In this document: in pieces, positions 56,710 to 64,000 of the stretch
Layout: each line of letters starts with the position of its first letter
Position numbering within the stretch: the first letter of the stretch is position 1
NCBI RefSeq assembly: GCF_009831455.1
Contig: NZ_WOWO01000001.1
Span: 496,001 to 560,000 of the forward strand
Direction of reading: 5' to 3'
Length of the DNA stretch: 64,000 bases
Source of the DNA: Salinirussus salinus
Lineage (GTDB): Archaea > Halobacteriota > Halobacteria > Halobacteriales > Haloarculaceae
The notes under the pieces: generated by a model
What the model saw: the letters and a program-made list of their open reading frames with translations, nothing else
What the model was told of the DNA's origin: nothing
The model's database searches: none
Made by a program: the position numbers and the translations under genes

Positions 56710-56776
56710 ACCCCCCCTTGCCCGGCCACGGCCAAAGACGTGTCCCCTATGTACCGGTACCCCCTACGCCCCGGCA

Positions 56777-57181
56777 ATGCAGCAGGTCGTCGTCCCCGTC
56801 CGGTACCCTCTCAGCGACCGCTCCAGGGCCACGCTGGAGGAGGCTATCGGGATCGCCGAGGAGCGCGAGGCAGCCCTGACCGTCCTCCACGTCAACCTCT
56901 ACCAGGACAACGGGCGCGTCACCCGCCGCCAGCTCCGCGAGGCCGTCGAGCGCGCCTTCGGAACGATCCCGAACGCGCGCTACGTCGTTCGGCGGGGGCT
57001 GCTCGTCGAGGAGACGATCCTCGAGGAGGTCGCCGCCGGCGACGCCGACGTGGTGGTCGTCGGGAAGCGACAGGCGAGCCGGTGGCGGCGGATGATGCGC
57101 CGGCTCACCGACGACCCCGACATCGAGGGGTATCTCAAAAACGAGCTCGACGCCGAGGTCGTCACCGCGAGTTCGGACTAA
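56777..57181 (+). CDS. universal stress protein (UspA family)
   Basis: 134 aa. Opening QQVVVPVRYPLSDRSRATLE, then ALTVLHVNLYQ and AAGDADVVVVGKRQASRWRR. The usual ATP-binding loop G-2x-G-9x-G(S/T) is modified (VGKRQASRW), so it may not bind ATP. Its stop overlaps that of the mscS-type gene on the other strand by 4 nt. Confidence 0.85.
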   Translation: MQQVVVPVRYPLSDRSRATLEEAIGIAEEREAALTVLHVNLYQDNGRVTRRQLREAVERAFGTIPNARYVVRRGLLVEETILEEVAAGDADVVVVGKRQASRWRRMMRRLTDDPDIEGYLKNELDAEVVTASSD

Positions 57182-58233
57182 CCCTCGTCGCCGGGTTCCT
57201 CCGGCACCGAGGGCGGCACCCTGCTCCCCGCGGTCCGTCGGCCGTCCCCGTCGACCGCCGGCCGGTCCACCCCGCCAGTGGCCACGTTGAGCTGGCCGCT
57301 GGTCTCGTCGAACATCAGGTGGGTGTGGGGGTAGGCGATCTCGATGTCGGCGTCGGACTCCTCGAGCGCGGTCCAGACCTCTTCCTGGACCCGTGACCTG
57401 GTGGTCAGCAGCTTGTACGGCTCCTTGGCCCAGTAGCGGAGACGGAGGTTGACACCGTTGTCGGCGTAGGCCTCGATGTAGCAGGTGGGCGCGGCGGGGT
57501 AGCGGGCGGCCCCCACCCGGATCCGCGGGCCGCCCTCGATGACGACGTCGACCTTCCGGGCGGCGCGCTCGATGAGTTCCCGGGCCGCCGGGATGTCGCT
57601 CTCGTAGGTCACAAGCACGTCCAGCGCCAGCCTGGTCCGGGTGTCCTCCGCGGAGTAGTTGGTGACGTCGCGCTCGCGGATGGTCCCGTTCGGGATCACG
57701 AGGAAGGTGTTGTCGAGCGTGAGCATCTTGGTGTACCGGAGGGTGATGTCGTCGATGAACCCCCTGGTCCCGTCGTCGAGCTCGACCATGTCGCCGATCT
57801 CGTAGGGCTGGTCGGCAAGCAGGAAGACGCCACTGATGACGCTGCCGACGATCGGCGCGAGGATGACACCCACGACCGCCGAGAACACCGTCACCGACAG
57901 CGCGATGCTTCCGAGGTCGAAGCCGTTGATCCGGAGGATGGTGAAGAACCCGAGCAGGTAGACCACCAGCCGGAGCCCCCGAAGCGCCGTCCGCGTCAGG
58001 CTGGGACGCTCGAACCGGCGGGCGATCCGCCGGCCGAACAGCCTGACCACCAGCCGGCCTGCAACCCACGACAGGACGACCACCAGAACCGAGGCGACGA
58101 GTGGCAACACCCACTCCGGGATCCACTCCGGGAACCAGGAGGGCTGAGCCAGCCCCTGCAGCGGGAGCAGGAGTTCCGTCACCGGCGCAGCCGCCGGAGA
58201 GAGGGCGTCTCCTGTGGCGCCGGCCTGTGGCAT
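57178..58233 (-). CDS. MscS-family mechanosensitive channel
   Basis: A 351-aa channel with three N-terminal helices (about 35-55, 85-105 and 108-135). The pore-lining third helix region is ALSVTVFSAVVGVILAPIVG. The beta domain is DMVELDDGTRGFIDDITLRYTKM and LVIPNGTIRERDVTNYSAED. The alpha/beta end is IAYPHTHLMFD. Acts as an osmotic release valve on sudden dilution, important for a high-salt organism. It has a TATA box at leaderless spacing, diverging from rtcB. Confidence 0.92.
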   Translation of the reverse strand: MPQAGATGDALSPAAAPVTELLLPLQGLAQPSWFPEWIPEWVLPLVASVLVVVLSWVAGRLVVRLFGRRIARRFERPSLTRTALRGLRLVVYLLGFFTILRINGFDLGSIALSVTVFSAVVGVILAPIVGSVISGVFLLADQPYEIGDMVELDDGTRGFIDDITLRYTKMLTLDNTFLVIPNGTIRERDVTNYSAEDTRTRLALDVLVTYESDIPAARELIERAARKVDVVIEGGPRIRVGAARYPAAPTCYIEAYADNGVNLRLRYWAKEPYKLLTTRSRVQEEVWTALEESDADIEIAYPHTHLMFDETSGQLNVATGGVDRPAVDGDGRRTAGSRVPPSVPEEPGDEG

Positions 58234-58253
58234 GCATCACAGACTTTCCGGCC

Positions 58254-58294
58254 GGGAAATAAGGGTTGTCCCCGCCGGTCGAACGTTATTTGAC
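58254..58294. promoter_or_regulatory. divergent promoter: mscS-type gene and rtcB
   Basis: The minus-strand box CCCTTATTTCCC (58254-58265) is 26 nt before the channel ATG. The plus-strand box CGTTATTTGAC (58284-58294) is 28 nt before the rtcB ATG. Both predict leaderless transcripts. Confidence 0.6.
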
Positions 58295-58316
58295 CGTCGC
58301 TCGTCCACGTTCGGGT

Positions 58317-59804
58317 ATGACCACCTTCGACGCCGGCCCCGTCACGCTCGAGCGCGTCCGGGAGTTCGTCTGGGAGATCCCACAGGAAGGGGAGATGCGC
58401 GTGCCCGCTCGCGTGTTCGCCAGCGAGGCACTGCTCGAGGAGATCAAGGAGGACAGGACGCTCCAGCAACTCCGCAACGCGACTCACCTCCCCGGTATCC
58501 GGAAGTACGCAGTCTGCATGCCCGACGGTCACCAGGGCTACGGCTTCCCCGTCGGCGGCGTCGCGGGCATCGACGCCGAGGACGGCTGTATCAGTCCCGG
58601 CGCGATCGGCTACGACATCAACTGCGGCGTCCGGATGGTGCGGACGGACCTCGATTACGACGACGTCCGGGGCCGCGAGGAGGAGCTGGTCGACCGGCTG
58701 TTCGAGGCGGTACCCACCGGGCTCGGCGGCGGCGGCGTCTACGAGGGGAGCATGGCCGACGTCGAAGCCATCCTCGAACGCGGCATGGACTGGGCGCTGG
58801 AGGAGGGCTACGCCGTCGAGGCGGACCTGGCCCACTGCGAGGACGAAGGGTACCGGCCAGAGGCCGACGCGGGCGCGGTCTCGCAGAAGGCCAGGGACCG
58901 CGGCAAGAACCAGGTCGGTTCGCTGGGATCGGGCAACCACTTCCTGGAGGTCCAGCGGGTCACCGACGTCTTCCTGGAGGACGTCGCCGCGGAGTTCGGC
59001 CTCCGGGAGGACCAGGTGGTCGTCCTCATCCACTGCGGGTCCCGCGGGCTCGGACACCAGGTCTGCACCGACTACCTCCGGGACATCGAGCAAACCCACC
59101 AGGGGCTGTTGAACCAGCTGCCGGACAAGGAACTGGCCGCGGCGCCGGCGGGCTCGCAGCTGGCCGACGAGTACTACCGGGCGATGTGTGCCGCGATCAA
59201 CTTCGCGTGGGTCAACCGCCAGCTGATCACCCACCAGACCCGGCAGGTCTTCGCGGACGTGTTCGACGCGGAATGGGAGGAGCTGGGGATGGAGCTGCTG
59301 TACGACGTGGCCCACAACATCGCGAAGCGGGAGGTCCACGACGTGGCGGTCGGCCCGGCGGGTGAGGACACCGGCCGCGAGGAGCGGGAGCTGTTCGTCC
59401 ACCGGAAGGGAGCGACGCGGTCGTTCCCGGCCGGCCGGCCAGAACTCCCGGCGGCCTACCGCGACGTGGGCCAGCCGGTGATCATCCCCGGCAGCATGGG
59501 GGCGGGCAGCTACGTCCTCCGCGGGGGCGAGGAGTCGCTCGCGGAGACCTTCGGCTCGACGGCCCACGGTGCCGGCCGGCTGATGAGCCGCACGCAGGCC
59601 AAAGACGAGTTCTGGGGCGAGGACGTCCAGCGGGACCTGCAGGACCGCCAGCAGGTCTACGTCAGAGCCCAGAGCGGCGCGACCGTCGCCGAGGAAGCCC
59701 CCGGCGTCTACAAGGACGTCGACGAGGTGATCCGCGTCTCCGACGCCCTGGGGATCGGCGACCGCGTCGCCCGCACGTTCCCGGTCTGTAACATCAAGGG
59801 ATAG
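58317..59804 (+). CDS. rtcB: RtcB tRNA-splicing ligase
   Basis: A 495-aa Mn2+/GTP-dependent RNA ligase that joins 2',3'-cyclic-phosphate and 5'-OH ends of tRNA exons. Metal ligands: Asp/Cys in GYDINCGVRMV, His in GSGNHFLEVQ and His in IHCGSRGLGHQVC, plus DVAHNIAKRE. The guanylated His is in STAHGAGRLMSRTQAK. Opening MTTFDAGPVTLERVREFVWE fits archaeal homologues. The window also holds an intron-bearing tRNA-Gln, a natural substrate. Confidence 0.97.
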   Translation: MTTFDAGPVTLERVREFVWEIPQEGEMRVPARVFASEALLEEIKEDRTLQQLRNATHLPGIRKYAVCMPDGHQGYGFPVGGVAGIDAEDGCISPGAIGYDINCGVRMVRTDLDYDDVRGREEELVDRLFEAVPTGLGGGGVYEGSMADVEAILERGMDWALEEGYAVEADLAHCEDEGYRPEADAGAVSQKARDRGKNQVGSLGSGNHFLEVQRVTDVFLEDVAAEFGLREDQVVVLIHCGSRGLGHQVCTDYLRDIEQTHQGLLNQLPDKELAAAPAGSQLADEYYRAMCAAINFAWVNRQLITHQTRQVFADVFDAEWEELGMELLYDVAHNIAKREVHDVAVGPAGEDTGREERELFVHRKGATRSFPAGRPELPAAYRDVGQPVIIPGSMGAGSYVLRGGEESLAETFGSTAHGAGRLMSRTQAKDEFWGEDVQRDLQDRQQVYVRAQSGATVAEEAPGVYKDVDEVIRVSDALGIGDRVARTFPVCNIKG

Positions 59805-59811
59805 GGCGGCG

Positions 59812-59925
59812 TCGGACCGCCGGATTCGGATCCGACGGCCCGCCGGACCGCCGGGTCCGGATCCGACGGCCCGCCGGACCGCCGGGTCCGGGTTCGGCAG
59901 GCCGTCGGTCCGCCCTCGCCGGGAA
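59812..59925. repeat. 31-bp GC-rich tandem repeat after rtcB
   Basis: A 31-bp unit starting GGATCCGACGGCCCGCCGGA occurs at 59828 and 59859 with exact period, with a degenerate third copy from 59890 (GGGTTCGGCAGGCC) and a partial one before. Each unit contains inverted GGC/GCC words. It fills most of the 155-bp gap between rtcB and the next gene. Confidence 0.8.
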
Positions 59926-59959
59926 AACCCATTTAGTCGGGCCGCCCGAGAGGTCGGGT

Positions 59960-60811
59960 ATGATAGACGAGACCGCCGACGAGATCGCCGACATGCAGAC
60001 CCACTCCTCGTCGGTCGTGGCGGTCAAAGCGGCGCGTGCGCTGGGGGAGCTGGCCGACCGGGAGTTCCCGGCCGTCGAGGAGTACCTGCGCGCGCTGGAG
60101 CGCAACAGCAACGCCCTCCGGCGGGCGAACCCCTCACACGCCTCGCTGCACAACACCCAGGGCCGGATCGTCGACCGGGTCACCGGCGCCTCGCCCGACA
60201 GCGTCGCGGAGGCACAGCGCCTCACCGAGGAGGCCATCGCCGAGGTCGTCGAGACCGTCGAGGCGGGGAAACGCCGGGCCGCGGAGCGGGGGGCGGAACT
60301 GGTCGCCGGCGACGACACGCTGCTGGTCCACGACTACTCGACGACGGTGCTCTCGGCGGTCACCCGGGCCGTCGAGGAGGGTGGCTCGTTCACGGTCTAC
60401 GTTACGGAGGCCCGGCCGCGGTATCTCGGCCGGAAGATGGCCCGGCGGCTCGCCGAGTTCGAGGCCGTCGACACCCACCTGCTGGTCGACAGCGCCAGCG
60501 GCCACTACCTCCCGGAGTGTGACCGCGTGGTCGTGGGGATGGACTGCATCGTCGACGGGACGCTGTACAACCGCGTGGGGACCTACCCGCTGGCCGCGAC
60601 GGCCGCCGACGCGGGCGTCCCGGTGGCGGTCATCGGCTCGGCGGCCAAGCTCGTCGACGAGGGCTTCGCCTTCGAGAACGAGTTCCGGCCGGCCAGCGAG
60701 GTGATGCGCGAGCCCGCCGACGGGTTCGCGGTCGAGAACCCCGCCTACGACGCGACCCCGACCCGGCTGGTCGACACCGTCGTCACCGACGAGGGACGTT
60801 TCGAGCCGTGA
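59960..60811 (+). CDS. eIF2B-alpha/ribose-1,5-bisphosphate isomerase family protein
   Basis: A 283-aa member of the MtnA/R15P-isomerase/eIF2B fold. N-terminal helices (DEIADMQTHSSSVVAVKAAR) are followed by LLVHDYSTTVLSAVTRAVEE, YVTEARPRYLGRKMARRLAE and VGMDCIVDGTLYNRVGTYP. The Asp in GMD matches the catalytic Asp of the family, but the position of the active-site Cys (as in HCxS) is YSTT here. It is shorter than R15P isomerases (about 320 aa). It may therefore be a regulatory or different enzyme. Start ATG at 59960. Confidence 0.85.
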   Translation: MIDETADEIADMQTHSSSVVAVKAARALGELADREFPAVEEYLRALERNSNALRRANPSHASLHNTQGRIVDRVTGASPDSVAEAQRLTEEAIAEVVETVEAGKRRAAERGAELVAGDDTLLVHDYSTTVLSAVTRAVEEGGSFTVYVTEARPRYLGRKMARRLAEFEAVDTHLLVDSASGHYLPECDRVVVGMDCIVDGTLYNRVGTYPLAATAADAGVPVAVIGSAAKLVDEGFAFENEFRPASEVMREPADGFAVENPAYDATPTRLVDTVVTDEGRFEP

Positions 60812-60821
60812 ACCGTCGCAG

Positions 60822-60834
60822 GGGTTTTTACTCC
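60822..60834 (+). promoter_or_regulatory. TATA-like box of the DUF373 gene
   Basis: GGGTTTTTACTCC is centred about 27 nt before the GTG at 60855. Confidence 0.5.
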
Positions 60835-60854
60835 GCCGTGGCCTCCCCCCGAGT

Positions 60855-61979
60855 GTGAGCACGCTGGTCGTCTGTCTCTACCGCGGTGGCTCCCTCCCGA
60901 CCACCCTGCCCGTCGTCGGCGAGGGCGCGGTCGAGGAGCTGGTGACCGAGGCGGGCATCGAGGACCCCGAAGACAGCCGCGTGAACTGCCTGCTCGAGGG
61001 GCTACGGGTGGCCCGCGAGACCGGTGAGGGGACCGTGCTGGCGGTCGTCTCCGCGGAGGACTCCGTCAGCGGGACGCGGACGTTCGCCGCCCAGATAGAC
61101 GACCTCGTCGCCGAGCACGACCCCGACTCGGCGGTGGTGGTCGTGGACAGCGCCGAGGACGAGCGGCTCGTCCCGATCGTCGAGAGCCGGGTCCGCGTGG
61201 ACGCCGTCGACCGCGTCGTCGTGCGGCAGGCACACGACATCGAGTCGACCTACTACCTGCTCAAGCAGTTTCTCGCCGACGAGCAACTCCGGAAGACCGT
61301 GCTGGTCCCCGTCGGCCTCGCGCTGCTCGCCTTTCCGGCGTTGCTGTTCGTCGCCGAGTCCCCCGCCGTCGCCGTCGGGACCATCGCCGCCGCCGTCGGC
61401 TTTTATCTGCTGTACAAGGGGCTGGGCGTCGACGGCTACCTCGCCGCCCTTCCCGGTCAGATCCGCGGGGCGCTGTACTCCGGACAGGTCGCGCTGGTCA
61501 CCTACGTCGTCGCCGCCGGCCTCGCACTCGTCGGCGTGTTCGTCGGCGTCCTGGCGGCGTCAGGGATCGGGAACTCCCCCGCCGACCTGATCGTCGGAAT
61601 GCGCTTCGTCTACGACGCCATCCCCTGGCTGACCGCGGCGGCACTGGCCGCGAGCGCCGGCCGCCTGCTCGACGAGTTCATCCGCGACGACGACCTCGGG
61701 GGCGCGTACGTGAACCTCCCCTTCGTCGCGGTGGCCGTCGGGCTCGCGGTCCGGGGCTTCTCGGCGTACTTCCTCGAACGGTCGGGCGTGTTCGACCCCG
61801 TCAGCGTGCCGAGTGCGGACCTCGGGCCCCTCTCAGTCGAGGGGTTCTCGCTCTCGCCGGGGGCCCACCTCGCCCTGTTCATCCTCGCGAGCATCCTCAT
61901 CAGCCTCGTCGGCGTCCGGGTCGCCGCCTACGTCAGCGGCTCGGACATCGAGGTGGAGTTCGACGAGCCCAGTTCGTAA
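60855..61979 (+). CDS. DUF373 family membrane protein
   Basis: 374 aa, starting at GTG (VSTLVVCLYRGGSLPTTLP). Residues 1-135 form a cytoplasmic alpha/beta domain with VNCLLEGLRVARETGEGTVLA and VDRVVVRQAHDIESTYYLLK, the DUF373 signature. About seven membrane helices follow. The family is conserved across archaea, with no known function. Thirty-two bp ahead of the DUF371 gene. Confidence 0.88.
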   Translation: MSTLVVCLYRGGSLPTTLPVVGEGAVEELVTEAGIEDPEDSRVNCLLEGLRVARETGEGTVLAVVSAEDSVSGTRTFAAQIDDLVAEHDPDSAVVVVDSAEDERLVPIVESRVRVDAVDRVVVRQAHDIESTYYLLKQFLADEQLRKTVLVPVGLALLAFPALLFVAESPAVAVGTIAAAVGFYLLYKGLGVDGYLAALPGQIRGALYSGQVALVTYVVAAGLALVGVFVGVLAASGIGNSPADLIVGMRFVYDAIPWLTAAALAASAGRLLDEFIRDDDLGGAYVNLPFVAVAVGLAVRGFSAYFLERSGVFDPVSVPSADLGPLSVEGFSLSPGAHLALFILASILISLVGVRVAAYVSGSDIEVEFDEPSS

Positions 61980-61999
61980 CCCCTGTGTCCCGCCGCACC

Positions 62000-62006
62000 G
62001 GAGGTG
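62000..62006 (+). promoter_or_regulatory. Shine-Dalgarno site of the DUF371 gene
   Basis: GGAGGTG lies 5 nt before the ATG at 62012, deciding that start and suggesting co-transcription with the DUF373 gene. Confidence 0.6.
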
Positions 62007-62011
62007 CCGGC

Positions 62012-62440
62012 ATGGACCACACCCAGACCGTCAGCGCCCGCGGCCACGAGCACGTCAAGGCAACCCACGGGAGCACGTTCGAGGTGACGACCGACGACTA
62101 CCTCACCCCGGCCGGTGACTGCATCCTCGCGGTCGGGGCCGACCGCGCGCCCGCCGACTTCGACGACGCCTTCGTCGCCGCCTGCCGCGACCCCGACGCG
62201 ACGGTCACGGCCACCATCGAGGCGGGCGGGCACCGTGACCGGGTCGTCGGGCGCGGTCACCCCGACCTGAGCTTCGACAGCGACCGCTCGGCGGTGTGTC
62301 GCACCAGCGACTACGTCGACGACCGGACGGTGATGGTCGGGGCCGGACGTGCCGCCGCCGGCCTGGACCGGGAGCTCGTCGCCGCGCTGGCCGACGGCGC
62401 GTCGTGTACGTTCGCGCTTTCGGTGTCGGTTGCAGTGTAG
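62012..62440 (+). CDS. DUF371 family protein
   Basis: A 142-aa soluble beta-rich protein: VSARGHEHVKATHGSTFEVT, TPAGDCILAVGADRA, GHPDLSFDSDRSAVCRTSDY and DDRTVMVGAGRAAAGLDREL. This is the archaeal DUF371 pattern. The conserved Cys/His/Asp residues hint at a metal or small-molecule site, but nothing is established. It has a Shine-Dalgarno site and probably shares a transcript with DUF373. Confidence 0.87.
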   Translation: MDHTQTVSARGHEHVKATHGSTFEVTTDDYLTPAGDCILAVGADRAPADFDDAFVAACRDPDATVTATIEAGGHRDRVVGRGHPDLSFDSDRSAVCRTSDYVDDRTVMVGAGRAAAGLDRELVAALADGASCTFALSVSVAV

Positions 62441-62470
62441 TGTCCGGTTTGAAGCCGGGCGCAGAACGCT

Positions 62471-62479
62471 CAAATATCT
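62471..62479 (+). promoter_or_regulatory. TATA box of the squalene/phytoene synthase gene
   Basis: CAAATATCT is centred about 23-25 nt before the GTG at 62498, consistent with a leaderless transcript beginning at the GTG. Confidence 0.5.
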
Positions 62480-62497
62480 CGGACCCTTCCCTACCGT

Positions 62498-63595
62498 GTG
62501 TCCCGTTTTCACGAGGACGGTCGGTCGGTCGACCCGGCGAACGGGCGCCGAACGGACGGCGCCGCGGCCGGCGGAGCGGAGGCCGTCGAGTGGTGTTACG
62601 ACGCCGTCGGTACGGTCTCGCGCACCTTCGCGCTCACCGTCGAGGAACTCGAGGAGCCGATGGCCCGCGAGGTGTGTGTCGGCTACCTCGTCTGTCGCGT
62701 CGCCGACACCGTTGAGGACGACCCGCGGGTCCCGCCCGCCGAGAAGGCGGCCCTCCTGCGGACCTACGACCGCGTGCTCGCCCCCGACAGCGACACCGAC
62801 GGCGCCGACTTTCGCCGCCGCGTCGACCCGTGGCTCCCGCCCGACCCCGGACCGGACTGGACAGTCGTCGCGGACGCGCCGCGCGTCCTGACGGCACTGG
62901 ACGGGCTCGGCCCGGCCGCCCGCGAGCGCATCGTCCCGCCCGTCCGGGAGATGGTGGACGGGATGGCGACCTTCGTCGAGCGGTACGCCGACGAGCCGGG
63001 ACTGCGGGTCCAGACCGCGGCGGAGCTCGAGGAGTACTGCCAGTACGCCGCCGGGACCGTCGGGACGCTCGTCACCTCGCTGGTCGCCGCCGAGGCCGAC
63101 GCCCCGACCACCGAGCGCCTGCGCGAGACGGCTCGCTCCTTCGGCCTCCTGCTCCAGCTGGTCAACGTCGCCAAGGACGCCGGCGGGGACTACACCGAGG
63201 AGGGGAACGTCTACCTGCCGGCGGTCTGGCTCGAGGAGGCCGGCGTCACCCCCGCGGACCTGGGCGACCCGGCTGCGGCCGACCGGGTCGCACCCGTCAT
63301 CGAGCGCGCGACCGCCCACGCGGAGACGTACCTCGACGACGCCCAGGCCTGGCTGGAGGCGATGCCCGAAGACCGCGGGAACCGCCTCTCCGCGTGGGCG
63401 ACCCCCTACCTGCTGGCTGTCGGTACCATCCGGGAGCTCGCTCGCCGGCCGGCCGACGCTGTCCGGGAGGGTGACGTGAAAGTCGGGCGGGCGGAGGTCG
63501 CCGCGGTGGTCTCCGCCTTCGAGCGGGGTGCGACGGCCGCCGACCTCGGCGACCTGCGTGCCCGGGTCCGGGAGCGTCCCCTCCAGGAGTACTGA
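62498..63595 (+). CDS. squalene/phytoene synthase family protein
   Basis: A 365-aa head-to-head prenyl synthase starting at GTG. The first Asp-rich motif is LVCRVADTVEDDP. The second is LLQLVNVAKDAGGDY, with KD in place of the usual RD and GD in place of ED, followed by NVYLPAVWLEEAG. SRTFALTV is the usual substrate-pocket opening. The KD variant is what I recall of haloarchaeal squalene synthases; phytoene synthase is the alternative. The product would feed squalene or carotenoids of the membrane. Confidence 0.9.
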   Translation: MSRFHEDGRSVDPANGRRTDGAAAGGAEAVEWCYDAVGTVSRTFALTVEELEEPMAREVCVGYLVCRVADTVEDDPRVPPAEKAALLRTYDRVLAPDSDTDGADFRRRVDPWLPPDPGPDWTVVADAPRVLTALDGLGPAARERIVPPVREMVDGMATFVERYADEPGLRVQTAAELEEYCQYAAGTVGTLVTSLVAAEADAPTTERLRETARSFGLLLQLVNVAKDAGGDYTEEGNVYLPAVWLEEAGVTPADLGDPAAADRVAPVIERATAHAETYLDDAQAWLEAMPEDRGNRLSAWATPYLLAVGTIRELARRPADAVREGDVKVGRAEVAAVVSAFERGATAADLGDLRARVRERPLQEY

Positions 63596-63600
63596 CCTAT

Positions 63601-63613
63601 ACGCTTTTGCTCC
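63601..63613 (+). promoter_or_regulatory. TATA-like box of the last small gene
   Basis: ACGCTTTTGCTCC is centred about 27 nt before the ATG at 63634. Confidence 0.45.
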
Positions 63614-63633
63614 TGCCCGGTCTAGCGGCGGGC

Positions 63634-63831
63634 ATGACTGTTCTCTCCTTCGACGAGCACGGCGTCGACGTGGTCTACGAGGGCACGGAATTCCGCCTGG
63701 AGAAGAAACTGGTCGAGGACGCCATCGGCAAGTCCTACCCCGACGTGACCGACCACGAGGTTCTGCAGATCGTCGAACCCGACCCCGCGCTCTCGGGCGA
63801 ACCACAGCGGGTCGCCGACATCCTCGCCTGA
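63634..63831 (+). CDS. small conserved haloarchaeal protein (DUF5800-like)
   Basis: A 65-aa acidic protein: MTVLSFDEHGVDVVYEGTEF, then LEKKLVEDAIGKSYPDVTDH and EVLQIVEPDPALSGEP. The pattern matches a family I recall as DUF5800, unchecked. ATG at 63634 gives the conserved opening. Function unknown. Confidence 0.75.
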   Translation: MTVLSFDEHGVDVVYEGTEFRLEKKLVEDAIGKSYPDVTDHEVLQIVEPDPALSGEPQRVADILA

Positions 63832-63932
63832 CCTGCCCCTCGCCGACACTCCGAGCGCTCCCGCACCGCCGGATTCCACCCCCAGCTACAGGCCCCTGTC
63901 TCCCAGCCGTACACCGCTATCCGCTATATCGA

Positions 63933-64000
63933 ATGCCGGGCCCGTCGACGGACACCGGGACGAACGGTACTGGCGAGTCGGGGACTGCACGCGGGTACGA
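63933..64000 (+). CDS. possible start of a gene running off the right edge
   Basis: ATG at 63933 opens a frame, MPGPSTDTGTNGTGESG, that remains open to the last base. The Thr/Gly/Ser-rich beginning resembles haloarchaeal N-termini, but only 22 codons are visible, so the call is weak. The 100 bp before it shows no strong signal. Confidence 0.25.
   Translation, partial: MPGPSTDTGTNGTGESGTARGY

Overview
This window is chromosomal DNA from a haloarchaeon (class Halobacteria; I would not go below order Halobacteriales). The evidence is high G+C, strongly acidic proteins, gyrBA placed head-to-head with the archaeal topoisomerase VI genes, many TATA-like boxes about 27 nt upstream of start codons (leaderless transcripts), an intron-containing tRNA-Gln, Tat-type export signals, and several proteins of families typical of haloarchaea. 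I see no insertion sequence, phage gene, CRISPR array, rRNA or plasmid function. It reads as core chromosome with a few unusual gene fusions.

Layout. 1-7.8 kb: gyrA (cut by the left edge) and gyrB diverge from top6B-top6A. 7.8-13.6 kb: a metallo-beta-lactamase-fold protein, a two-gene type IV pilus-like secretion operon (platform protein with an extra C-terminal surface domain, plus ATPase) and a membrane protein. 13.7-19.1 kb: small protein, sirtuin, Tat-exported cupredoxin, sucCD, a small zinc-finger protein and an SRPBCC protein. 19.2-23.1 kb: a three-gene ABC-2 exporter whose first permease carries a PrsW-like protease domain. 23.2-30.6 kb: aldo/keto reductase, TrkA-N protein, membrane protein, macro-domain protein, a pair of bacterial-PH-domain membrane proteins, a K+ channel with RCK domains and a HAD phosphatase. 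30.7-31.8 kb: tRNA-Gln(TTG) with an intron, then a solitary Dam-like methylase. 31.8-37.8 kb: a complete peptide-type ABC importer. 38.0-46.7 kb: M20 peptidase, class III aminotransferase, aldo/keto reductase, penicillin-acylase-family enzyme, SDR and phosphodiesterase. 46.7-58.2 kb: mini zinc ribbon, aldehyde dehydrogenase, CBS protein, membrane-anchored protein with a possible nuclease-like head, DUF502 protein, GNAT-zinc-ribbon fusion, HD phosphohydrolase behind a 14-codon upstream ORF, LysE-type exporter, several membrane proteins, a universal stress protein and MscS. 58.3-63.8 kb: rtcB, an eIF2B/ribose-1,5-bisphosphate-isomerase relative, DUF373, DUF371, squalene/phytoene synthase and a small conserved protein.

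Functional links. The four topoisomerase subunits form a divergent DNA-topology locus. The peptide importer, M20 peptidase and aminotransferase look like a peptide/amino-acid utilisation neighbourhood, though they are separate transcription units. RtcB is the ligase expected to join the exons of the intron-bearing tRNA found 28 kb away. The best candidates for something little described are the PrsW-fused ABC permease, the pilus platform with a fused surface domain, the short upstream ORF before the HD gene, and a zinc-ribbon module that occurs both alone and fused to an acetyltransferase. I did not find a clear new defence or mobile system.
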